From: Solobacterium sp. | GTDB taxonomy: Bacteria; Bacillota_I; Bacilli_A; Erysipelotrichales; Erysipelotrichaceae | Direction: 5' to 3' | Assembly: GCA_016284975.1 (NCBI GenBank) | Contig: JAEEPV010000302.1 | Span: forward strand, 1-16,220 | Length of the DNA: 16,220 nt | Part shown: in pieces, positions 1 through 6,750 of the stretch | Numbering within the stretch: position 1 is the first letter of the stretch | How the letters are laid out: every line of letters begins with the position of its first letter | Notes under the pieces: model-generated | Database searches by the model: none | The model's input: only the letters and a program-made list of their open reading frames with translations | Told to the model about the DNA's origin: nothing | Translations under genes and position numbers: made by a program

Positions 1-387
1 TATTTCGCGATTTGTTTCCAGATCATCGACAATCAGAATCTGTTTCCGGTCATGGATCACTGGAATGGATTCGGAATCCGTAATCGCTCCGATCTCCAGA
101 CAATCCAGTTCGGATTCCTGGTCAACCGTTATTACGACAACCGGAATCGACATCAGATCTTCATCAAACTGCATTTCTGCCAGTACTTCCCTGCCGTTCT
201 TCTTCGGCATCTGCAGGTCCAGAATGACAAGATCTATATCGCCGATATTATCCCGCATCACTTCCAATGCTTCTTCGCCATCCGCAGCGTAAGAAATATC
301 ATACTCACTCTGAAGCAGATCACCCAGTATTTCGCGATTTGTTTCCAGATCATCGACAATCAGAATCTGTTTCCGGTCATGGATCAC
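1..387 (-). repeat. In-frame 327-bp tandem repeat in the receiver-domain region
   Basis: Bases 1-60 are identical to bases 328-387. The likeness continues with scattered differences for about 25-30 more bases (to about 85 and 412). The offset is exactly 327 bp, or 109 codons, so the reading frame is kept. In protein terms, ITDSE-x-IPVIHDRKQ followed by LIVDDLETNREI occurs at about residues 716-743 and again at 825-852. The second copy is cut by the window edge. Confidence 0.85.
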
Positions 388-2556
388 CGGAATATATTCG
401 GAATCGGTTATCGAGCCGGCTTCCGTATCTACAATCAATACGGATTCTTTCATGAACTGTTTTCGTTCATACATGGCTCTGTCAGCCTCTTCGAAAACCT
501 TTTGAACCGAATCATGCTTGGTTTTACTGTATTCAGCCATGCCGGCGGCAATTGTTTCTCCGATCCGGATTTTCGACGGATCCCCCGGAATCGCAGTGAC
601 CCGTTCCAGCAGTTCTTCCCGCTTTGCATAATCCGTTCCGGTCAGAAGAACCACAAATTCGTCTCCGCCCACCCGGAATACCGGACTGTGGCTGAAGATA
701 CGGCAGATTTTTGCGCAGCCATTCCGGATACAGGTATCCCCTGCTTTGTGTCCGTACAGATCGTTGACTTCCTTCAGGTTATTGATATCACAGAGTACTA
801 ACGCAAACGGTTTCTGCTCTCCCTTTTTGATTTCTGCATTGATATTCTCTTCCCATTCCGAATAGGCATGATTGTTTTTCACCCCGGTCAGGGCATCGAT
901 CGTTGCCATCTTTCGGGCAACGGAAAGATTGTGCGTGTATTCCTGTTCGGTTCGAATCTGTGCGTCTACATCAAACAGTCCGATAATCAGGAAGGTATGA
1001 TCTTCTTCATCGATCTTTGCGGCTTTCAGACGAACATAGGTAGGCAGCCCCTCACTCAACAGACGATAGTCGAGCTCAAAGATACCGTCCCGCTCAATGG
1101 TTGAAAGGATATTCTCCTTTGTAATCTGCGCATGGAACAGTTCCTGATCTTCCGGATGAATTGTACGCAGACTGTTTTCCTCGGTCGACTTGAAGAAATC
1201 CGCTCCCTGATTGGCAATGCCAAGCTCCTTGTATTCTTTGGAGGAATTGAATTCGGTATACTGATTATTCGCAGCATCCACAAAATACAGTACGATCAGG
1301 TTTCCGTTCAGGGCACTGATACGCCGGTAGGCCTTTTTCTCTTCTACTGCACGTTCTGCCGTCAAACGGTCTTTTACCTGGGAATCGACATTGCTGATGC
1401 CGATAATGATGTGCTGGCCGATGCGTGTCGCCTTCATACTGACATAGGAAGGTGTACCGTCAATCAACAGACGGTAGTGAAGAATATAGGAACCATGTTT
1501 ATTGATTTCTTCCAGCAGTTTTTCCTTCTCGATACTTTCAATAAGCTGCTCCTGATCTTCTTCATAAACATAGATCTGGGCATTCTTTTTCGCTTCCGCG
1601 AAGAAATCACTTCCCCGCACTTCGCTGATGTATTCACCGGTTTCTGTCCGGGAACCATACTCAATATAATCGTCTGTTCCAAGATTCACGTAATACAGAT
1701 TGAAAAAATCCCGGGACAAAGCATCGACAATACTTTCGTATATCGCACTATTATTCAGAGCTTCCTGATAAGCAGCCCGCGTCTGTTCATTTTCTTTTCG
1801 AATACTGATAACCTCTGTGACATCCATGCACATACCGAGAAGGCACAGCCGTCCGGTTTCATCAATGAATTTCAGTTTTGTTGTCTGAAACTGTTTCTGA
1901 CTGCCTGCCCCATCGGGCACATCTTCAAAGAAGACATACGGCTCATCCATCGAAAGCGCCTTCTTATCATCCTCTGTGAAGTGCTTCGCCGTTTCCGGAT
2001 CAAAGATGTCATAGTCCGTAAGTCCCACGACTTCGGAAACCTTTTTATTCGCATATTCCGCAAACGCCTGGTTGCAGGCAAGATAAACACCGGTTTTCGC
2101 ATCCTTGTAAAAGCTCAGAGCAGGCATATGGTTCAAAAGCGCACTCTGTGTCTCTTTCTGAAGATTCAATTGTTTTGTCAGTTTATCCACCACTTCAAAT
2201 TCGCGGATTTCTTCCTTTTTCAGGGAACAGACAAACACCATATCCGCTACGATGCCGATCAGTGAAACAATGACCTTCTGCATATTCTGCGGTGTGAACT
2301 CTGTAAAATTGTTATCCGTGGAGAAAAAGAATAACGTATACCCCAGCATGATCACTGCTGCGACGATCCCGCCGCCATATCCGAATAAGGCGGAGCACAA
2401 GACCAGTCCCGCAATCAGAATCATATTCGGGTTTGGAACTTTGAAATAAAACACAAACAGGATCAGTGTGATCATAATTGCAATCGTTATAATGATTTTT
2501 CTGGACAGGCTAACCTGCAATTGCATCAGTGTCGTCTTTCTCGGTTTATCCGTCAC
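1..2556 (-). CDS. Membrane PAS-GGDEF-receiver diguanylate cyclase (partial, 3' end off the left edge)
   Basis: 852 codons are open to the left edge with no stop seen. The GTG start at 2556 follows an AAGGAAGGG ribosome binding site. Domains in order: hydrophobic segments at about residues 20-110, resembling a small multi-helix membrane sensor; a PAS-type module at about 138-252; two mutually similar PAS-like modules at about 264-405 and 410-545; a GGDEF domain with DALTG at 554 and an intact GGDEF at 630-634; then a receiver domain with the acidic pair at 735-736, phospho-acceptor Asp780 (ILDLQMP) and Thr810. An intact GGDEF predicts synthesis of c-di-GMP from two GTP at the membrane. The RxxD inhibitory site usually found just upstream of GGDEF is absent. 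The receiver lacks its usual closing DFI-x-KP strand; instead, at residue 825, a second copy of the linker and receiver start begins. It lies 53 bp downstream of the phosphodiesterase gene and is probably co-transcribed with it. A further domain, such as another receiver or EAL, may follow outside the window. Confidence 0.88.
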   Translation of the reverse strand, partial: MTDKPRKTTLMQLQVSLSRKIIITIAIMITLILFVFYFKVPNPNMILIAGLVLCSALFGYGGGIVAAVIMLGYTLFFFSTDNNFTEFTPQNMQKVIVSLIGIVADMVFVCSLKKEEIREFEVVDKLTKQLNLQKETQSALLNHMPALSFYKDAKTGVYLACNQAFAEYANKKVSEVVGLTDYDIFDPETAKHFTEDDKKALSMDEPYVFFEDVPDGAGSQKQFQTTKLKFIDETGRLCLLGMCMDVTEVISIRKENEQTRAAYQEALNNSAIYESIVDALSRDFFNLYYVNLGTDDYIEYGSRTETGEYISEVRGSDFFAEAKKNAQIYVYEEDQEQLIESIEKEKLLEEINKHGSYILHYRLLIDGTPSYVSMKATRIGQHIIIGISNVDSQVKDRLTAERAVEEKKAYRRISALNGNLIVLYFVDAANNQYTEFNSSKEYKELGIANQGADFFKSTEENSLRTIHPEDQELFHAQITKENILSTIERDGIFELDYRLLSEGLPTYVRLKAAKIDEEDHTFLIIGLFDVDAQIRTEQEYTHNLSVARKMATIDALTGVKNNHAYSEWEENINAEIKKGEQKPFALVLCDINNLKEVNDLYGHKAGDTCIRNGCAKICRIFSHSPVFRVGGDEFVVLLTGTDYAKREELLERVTAIPGDPSKIRIGETIAAGMAEYSKTKHDSVQKVFEEADRAMYERKQFMKESVLIVDTEAGSITDSEYIPVIHDRKQILIVDDLETNREILGDLLQSEYDISYAADGEEALEVMRDNIGDIDLVILDLQMPKKNGREVLAEMQFDEDLMSIPVVVITVDQESELDCLEIGAITDSESIPVIHDRKQILIVDDLETNREI

Positions 2557-2609
2557 TTTCAGTCACCCTTCCTTTCTGTTTCCCTTTATAGAGTATCTGT
2601 TAAATCCTT

Positions 2610-5534
2610 TTACGATTTCTTAATGACCGTTTCTTCAAATTCCGCTGCCGGAAGCGGACAGGAGAAGTAGTATCCCTGAACAAGGGCACAGCCGAGTTCC
2701 TTCAGCACCTTAAGCTGCTTTTCGGTTTCAACCCCTTCTGCCACGACCGGCACTTTCAGATTGCGTGCGATATCAAGGATCAGCTTCACCAGGTTGAGAT
2801 CCTGTTCACTGTGTTCCATATTCCGGATGAAGGCCATATCCATCTTCAGTACATCTACCGGCATCTGCGACAGCATATTCAGCGAGGAATATCCGGACCC
2901 GAAATCATCCATTTCAATCACATATCCCTTCTCACGAAGCCTGCCGATGACGCGGATCACCTGATCCGAATCCTCGGTATAGGCTGATTCGGTGATTTCA
3001 AGGTGAAGCGCGTTGCGGTCAAGACCGTTGCGCGTTAAGATCTCATCCAGTTTATCGGACAGCGTGGGTTCAAACACATCGATACGGGACAGATTGACGG
3101 ATACCGGAAGTGTAATGCCGTACCGATCCCGCCATAATGCGACCTGCCGGGCAGCTTCTTCACATACAAAGCGATCCACGGCACTGATCTGACCGCTCCG
3201 TTCAAACATCGGGATAAAGTCTCCCGGCATCAGTCTTCCAAGCACCGGATGGTTCCAGCGGATCAGCGCCTCTGCACTGTTCAGTACCGGCTGATCCGGC
3301 CGGATATCGAACTTCGGCTGATAGAATACTTCCAGCTCTCCATTTTCGAGTGCTGTTGCCAGATCATTGTGAAGACGCTGGTTCAGCTCATCTTTGCGTC
3401 GAAGTTCTTCGTCATAGACCAGAAGATGCCGCTTATAATCCCCGCGTACCGCACCGCAGGCAGACCATGCCTGAACAAACATCTGTTCGGGTGTTAATCC
3501 GCTCTGCCAGGGCATGACACCCATACGGAACCGGACTTTTCCAACCCGGGAATCATCATCCAGCCGCGACTGGAACCGGTTGAACAGGGATTCATAGTCC
3601 TCCTGATGGGCACAGTAGAGCTCAAAGGAATCTCCTTCGGTGCGAGCCGCAATTCCAACGGTTTCCGAAATGAATTCGGTAATCTCGGAAGCGAGTGTTT
3701 TTAAGACCTCATCTCCGTACTCCCGGCCATTCAGAAGATTCAGCGTGCGGAACCGTTCGATATTCATCGCGATCGCATCCATCGGTTTCTCCGGATGGTC
3801 TCGATAAAGCCGTTCCGCATAGGCATTGAAGAAGTTCTTATTATACAGCTGCGTCAAAGAATCACGTTCCGTTTCCGTAATCAGCCGGTGTTCTTCCATC
3901 GCTTTGGCTTCCGATTTCACATTTCGAAGCACCAGGAAAAGAATCACAGCGGTTACTACTGCAATCGCAGCGATCACGGCAGCGAGATTATCCCGCATAA
4001 ACGACATGAAGGTGACCCGTTCATCATTAAGGGCATATTTTGTAAGCGAAGCGTTCAGGTCTGTTTCCGGCATTAACCGATTGATTTTGTTCAGGATCGA
4101 ATACAGACAGTCATCATCCCGGCGTATCGCAAAGGCAAGATCCATCGACTGTCCGGTCGCAAGCGGAGAGAGATGATATTTCGAAAACAGTTTACTGAAC
4201 CGGCTGATACGGTAGCTGCTGACGAGCGCACAGTCCGCCTCACCCTGCGATACCGCCTGAAGTCCTTCTTCACTGGAATCAAAGTAAGCGATCTTCCAGT
4301 TCGGATAATTGTCTTTGACAAAGGTCTCATGATTCAGGTGGCCCTTGACCGTCGCGACCGTCTTCTCAATGTCCGGAGATATAACCGGATCATCTGCCGT
4401 TCGTACAATTACATACATTACGGTACTTACAAACGGATCCGTGAGAATGACGCCCAGCTGCTCACCATCATAGGCACTGAGGGTGACCGGAAACAAACAG
4501 TCAACCTCTCCATCGGCAAGCGCCTTCAGTCCCTCATCTGCCGTATCAAACCCGATCGTTTCAAAACTGAGACGGGCATTCTTTTCACATGTTTCAGCAA
4601 AGGAGAGATAATCCGCCAGCGCACCGCGAAGTTCTCCTGTCTTTTCGTCCTGATCACAGAACGGCAGGAATCCCCTGCGATAACCGACCCGGATGGTTCC
4701 GTGTTCCTCAAGCCAGTCCTTTTCTTCCGCATTCAGGAAGCTGTTGACACCGCTGGCCCGGTTAAACTTCTCGGTCAGCTGCTGATTAAAGTCCCGGTTA
4801 TCCTCCAGAAGACGAATCATTGCGAGATCCAGCTCCTCTTTCAGATCCGGACGGTTTTTATTGATGCCGAAGTAGGACTCCGCGGAACCGACCTTACAGA
4901 CGGGAACGATGTCAGCGCTGTTTCCGTAGGTATCAAGAGTCACAAGCATATCGATCTCACCGTTCTCAAGCATCTCTAGCAGTTCCGGTGTTTTCACGGA
5001 CAGCTCGACAATGATCGGCTGGACATTGTGCTTTTCGGCCCATTCGATGAAGAGTTGTTCCTGAATACTGTTCTTATTGACACCGACCCGTTTTCCGTTA
5101 AAGGAAGTAAAATCATCCGGGCGGATCTCGGTATTATCAGGGGCAATAAACACATGGTAGTCTTCACCGCCCATAGGCTCGGCGGAGTAGAGTATTTTCT
5201 CAGCCCGTGCTTCGGTATAAGACACATCACTCAGCAGATCGATCTCTCCTGCCACAAGCATTTCAAACAGTTCTGACCAGCTGCCTTCAACGTATTCATA
5301 GGTCCAGCCGGTATAGGTCGCAATCCGTTGCTGGTATTCATAGCCGTATCCGGAACGGCGGTCAAACTGATCCGTACGGTGAAACGCTGATTCATACCAT
5401 CCGACACGAACCACTTTAGGGGGAGTCTCAGCCGACGCCCTCAGCGGAACCAGGAGTGTTGTGATTCCTGCAAGACACAGCAAAAAAAGCAAAAACTGTT
5501 GTTTTGCGGTGAATAAACGATTATTAGGTTTCAT
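2610..5534 (-). CDS. Sensor c-di-GMP phosphodiesterase with two solute-binding domains, degenerate GGDEF and EAL
   Basis: 974 residues. The ATG at 5534 follows GGGGGAA. A signal peptide ends near ASA-ETP (about residue 36). Two tandem SBP_bac_3-type (amino-acid-binding-like) domains cover about 41-262 and 277-505 and should face outside. One membrane helix lies at about 515-535. The GGDEF domain begins near DSLTQLYN (557), but its signature is EGDSF (633-637), so cyclase activity is unlikely; it may bind GTP or be purely structural. The EAL domain is complete: EAL at 755-757, VNLSR, EITES, DDFGSGYSS at 876-884, LKMD, EGVE at 933-936 and QGYYFS near the end. These are the metal and catalytic residues of active EAL phosphodiesterases, which open c-di-GMP to pGpG. 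Inference: binding of an extracellular small molecule, perhaps an amino acid, controls c-di-GMP breakdown. It is first in an operon with the cyclase at 1-2556. Confidence 0.93.
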   Translation of the reverse strand: MKPNNRLFTAKQQFLLFLLCLAGITTLLVPLRASAETPPKVVRVGWYESAFHRTDQFDRRSGYGYEYQQRIATYTGWTYEYVEGSWSELFEMLVAGEIDLLSDVSYTEARAEKILYSAEPMGGEDYHVFIAPDNTEIRPDDFTSFNGKRVGVNKNSIQEQLFIEWAEKHNVQPIIVELSVKTPELLEMLENGEIDMLVTLDTYGNSADIVPVCKVGSAESYFGINKNRPDLKEELDLAMIRLLEDNRDFNQQLTEKFNRASGVNSFLNAEEKDWLEEHGTIRVGYRRGFLPFCDQDEKTGELRGALADYLSFAETCEKNARLSFETIGFDTADEGLKALADGEVDCLFPVTLSAYDGEQLGVILTDPFVSTVMYVIVRTADDPVISPDIEKTVATVKGHLNHETFVKDNYPNWKIAYFDSSEEGLQAVSQGEADCALVSSYRISRFSKLFSKYHLSPLATGQSMDLAFAIRRDDDCLYSILNKINRLMPETDLNASLTKYALNDERVTFMSFMRDNLAAVIAAIAVVTAVILFLVLRNVKSEAKAMEEHRLITETERDSLTQLYNKNFFNAYAERLYRDHPEKPMDAIAMNIERFRTLNLLNGREYGDEVLKTLASEITEFISETVGIAARTEGDSFELYCAHQEDYESLFNRFQSRLDDDSRVGKVRFRMGVMPWQSGLTPEQMFVQAWSACGAVRGDYKRHLLVYDEELRRKDELNQRLHNDLATALENGELEVFYQPKFDIRPDQPVLNSAEALIRWNHPVLGRLMPGDFIPMFERSGQISAVDRFVCEEAARQVALWRDRYGITLPVSVNLSRIDVFEPTLSDKLDEILTRNGLDRNALHLEITESAYTEDSDQVIRVIGRLREKGYVIEMDDFGSGYSSLNMLSQMPVDVLKMDMAFIRNMEHSEQDLNLVKLILDIARNLKVPVVAEGVETEKQLKVLKELGCALVQGYYFSCPLPAAEFEETVIKKS

Positions 5535-5610
5535 TTTGAATTCCCCCCGCAGACCAGAATGAGCATGTACCCGCCATACTTCATCCCGGCTATCGATAAT
5601 GTTCTTTTGT

Positions 5611-5627
5611 CCGGAGGCTTTCTCCGG
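5611..5627 (-). promoter_or_regulatory. Hairpin at the 5' end of the phosphodiesterase leader
   Basis: CCGGAG and CTCCGG pair perfectly around a 5-base loop. If the candidate promoter just upstream is right, this hairpin sits within the first 25 bases of a leader of about 100 bases. No T-run follows it, so it is not a terminator. It could stabilise the 5' end or be part of a larger structured leader. Confidence 0.4.
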
Positions 5628-5639
5628 TATCTATTATTT

Positions 5640-5669
5640 ATATTATTCACAAAATATTGCTTTTGTTAA
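5640..5669 (-). promoter_or_regulatory. Candidate promoter of the c-di-GMP operon
   Basis: Reading the minus strand, TTAACA (5669-5664) is followed after 18 bases by TAATAT (5645-5640), in a very AT-rich stretch; TATAAA overlaps just after it. The match to the sigma-A consensus is moderate. It is the best candidate in the gap between the divergent genes. Confidence 0.3.
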
Positions 5670-5695
5670 TTTTTTTGAAGGGTATTCTACGAAAA

Positions 5696-5740
5696 GTACG
5701 GGACTGTACGGGTGGATTCTGTCAAAATATTACGTATAAG
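5696..5740 (+). promoter_or_regulatory. Candidate activated promoter of the peptide genes, with tandem direct repeats
   Basis: GTACGGG occurs at 5696-5702 and again at 5706-5712, one helical turn apart. A TATAAG -10-like hexamer lies at 5735-5740. No good -35 hexamer stands at the expected place. Direct repeats of 7 bp with a period near 10-11 bp, ending at the -35 region, are typical of OmpR/PhoB-type activator sites. The regulator is unknown. Confidence 0.35.
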
Positions 5741-5784
5741 AGGATGAAACGGTTGGGAAATAAACCGGTTATATGGAGGAAATC

Positions 5785-5985
5785 ATGGAAGAAAAGAGCG
5801 ATACGCTCATCGAAGATCAGCTGAAACAGGTTGGAGGCGGATCCGGCGGACCGTATGACTTTGATCATGAACACTGCCCGAGATGCGGAAGCACAAACAT
5901 CGTTTTTGACGGTCTCATCGCAGACGGTGAAATCGCGGTCTATAACTGCCGCGACTGTCATTTCCATTACGAAGAATTTGCATGA
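5785..5985 (+). CDS. Double-glycine leader peptide with a four-cysteine zinc-ribbon core
   Basis: 66 residues. An in-frame ATG at 5773 was rejected because the GGAGG inside it is the ribosome binding site for the ATG at 5785. The N-terminus (about 19 residues) is a double-glycine leader: Leu8, Leu13, Val16 and GGG at 17-19, the spacing used by C39-type peptidase/ABC exporters. After a short Gly-Ser-Gly-Gly linker comes CPRC (31-34) and, 20 residues later, CRDC (55-58) with His59 and His61, as in a zinc-ribbon fold. Such a leader predicts cleavage and export; the core could be a bacteriocin, a signal or a metal-binding peptide. No exporter, maturase or immunity gene is visible in this window. 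It is first of a pair with the gene at 6076. Another reading is a cytoplasmic zinc-ribbon protein with a chance GG motif; the matching leader of its neighbour argues against that. Confidence 0.75.
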   Translation: MEEKSDTLIEDQLKQVGGGSGGPYDFDHEHCPRCGSTNIVFDGLIADGEIAVYNCRDCHFHYEEFA

Positions 5986-6020
5986 TCTCTGAAAATCAAC
6001 CCAATGAATCTGAACATGAA

Positions 6021-6058
6021 GCTGACCGGACGAAACCATAAAAGGCAGTCCAGTCAGC
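6021..6058 (+). promoter_or_regulatory. Hairpin between the two peptide genes
   Basis: GCTGACCGGAC pairs with GTCCAGTCAGC with one mismatch, around a 16-base loop. It ends 5 bases before the AGGAGG of the second peptide. There is no T-run. It could be an RNA processing site or could tune expression of the second peptide relative to the first. Confidence 0.45.
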
Positions 6059-6075
6059 AGAAAAGGAGGATACCA

Positions 6076-6306
6076 ATGATGAACACAAAACTAACGGAAA
6101 TGGATCTCATGCAGGTTAACGGCGGACTGAAGCCGGACTGGAAGCGAATCGTAGATGACGCGATTTCGAACATGAAAGACTACGGACAGTCCAAAGATGT
6201 CCTGCTGCGAATGCTGGAACGAAGCAGAAACAGTATCGACATCAACATTGAAAATGATTCAGAGTACAGCGAAGTAATCGAGTATATCAACTCTCACTGG
6301 GACTGA
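6076..6306 (+). CDS. Double-glycine leader peptide, second of the pair
   Basis: 76 residues. AGGAGG (6064-6069) sits 6 bases before the ATG at 6076, and a second ATG follows at 6079. An upstream in-frame ATG at 6004 has no ribosome binding site. The leader KLTEMDLMQVNGG (residues 5-17) is a textbook double-glycine leader. Its Leu6, Leu11, Val14 and GG16-17 have the same spacing as in the peptide at 5785, so both are probably handled by the same C39 peptidase-exporter. The predicted 59-residue core is charged (net near neutral to acidic), has no cysteine, and looks helical, with LKPDW at its start and HWD at its end. This is larger than many class II bacteriocins. The function is unknown; a two-component bacteriocin or a secreted signal is possible. 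A terminator follows within 30 bases. Confidence 0.75.
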   Translation: MMNTKLTEMDLMQVNGGLKPDWKRIVDDAISNMKDYGQSKDVLLRMLERSRNSIDINIENDSEYSEVIEYINSHWD

Positions 6307-6334
6307 TCCGGACCATTTGTACCGCCCGGCATAC

Positions 6335-6361
6335 AAAAAATGGCATGAACGCCATTTTTTT
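6335..6361. terminator. Strong, symmetric intrinsic terminator between convergent units
   Basis: AAAAAATGGC and GCCATTTTTT pair around a 6-base loop. A-run and T-run flank the stem on both strands, so it can end transcripts from the peptide genes (plus) and from the gene at 6413 (minus). Confidence 0.85.
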
Positions 6362-6401
6362 CATGAAATCCTGTATTATGCGGATCGTCTCCGGCGGAAT
6401 A

Positions 6402-6421
6402 GCAGTATTCCGCTATTTGCG
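6402..6421. repeat. Inverted repeat over the stop codon of the small charged gene
   Basis: GCGGAATA and TATTCCGC pair perfectly around a 4-base loop, and the TAG stop of the minus-strand gene lies in the arm. No T-run follows on the minus strand, so by itself it is not a terminator; it may protect the 3' end. Confidence 0.5.
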
Positions 6422-6637
6422 CTTCCAGATATCATCATTTCCGCCCGGAATGCTTTTTCCGCCTTCCGACTTCATATCATCCTTGTTCTCTTCTTCAGAC
6501 AGATCTTCGGAAACGTCATCATACGTTTTTACTGCAGTTTTTTCAGAATCGCGTTCATCCTCGTTCTGATTCATTTCATCAGCCGGAAGCTGTTCCACAT
6601 TTTTTCTGCTTTTACGTTTTCTTTTTTCATAGTGCAT
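6413..6637 (-). CDS. Small highly charged protein of unknown function
   Basis: 74 residues from the ATG at 6637 (a TTG directly before it is also possible). The N-terminus is basic (KRKRKSRK), the middle is acidic (many Glu and Asp), and the C-terminus is GGNDDIWKRK. There is no hydrophobic segment and no cysteine, so it is probably a disordered cytoplasmic protein. Codon use resembles that of the neighbours. Only a weak AAAGAGA precedes the start. Support comes from its place: it ends 50 bases before a symmetric terminator, and a perfect 8-bp hairpin overlaps its stop codon. It lies 113 bp downstream of the TIR gene and could be read from the same transcript. If it is not a gene, the stretch from 6362 to 6750 is empty. 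Confidence 0.5.
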   Translation of the reverse strand: MHYEKRKRKSRKNVEQLPADEMNQNEDERDSEKTAVKTYDDVSEDLSEEENKDDMKSEGGKSIPGGNDDIWKRK

Positions 6638-6750
6638 CAAATCTCTTTCAGCCCGAAAATCCGAGCAGTCTCAGTTTACCAAAATCCTTCCATACTTAGA
6701 ACCATTCGAGCGAGATACGTTCGCATTTTCTCTTTTCCTGCTTCGTCATT

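Noticed and set aside
1132..2265. Long plus-strand open frame of 377 codons
   Set aside because: It is antisense to the diguanylate cyclase, whose domains are clear; its product is rich in Phe, Ile and His with no recognisable family and has no ribosome binding site.
4173..4979. Plus-strand open frame of 268 codons
   Set aside because: It is antisense to the solute-binding domains of the phosphodiesterase and has no family likeness.
5535..5640. c-di-GMP (GEMM-I) riboswitch before the phosphodiesterase gene
   Set aside because: The minus strand has AAAGCCTCCGG and a later TAGCCGGG that recall the second half of that riboswitch, but the first stem with its conserved tetraloop and the CACGCACAGGGCAAACC-like part are missing, and the hairpin pairs differently.
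6004..6075. Longer form of the second peptide starting at 6004
   Set aside because: There is no binding site before 6004, the extension runs through the intergenic hairpin, and it would spoil the leader.
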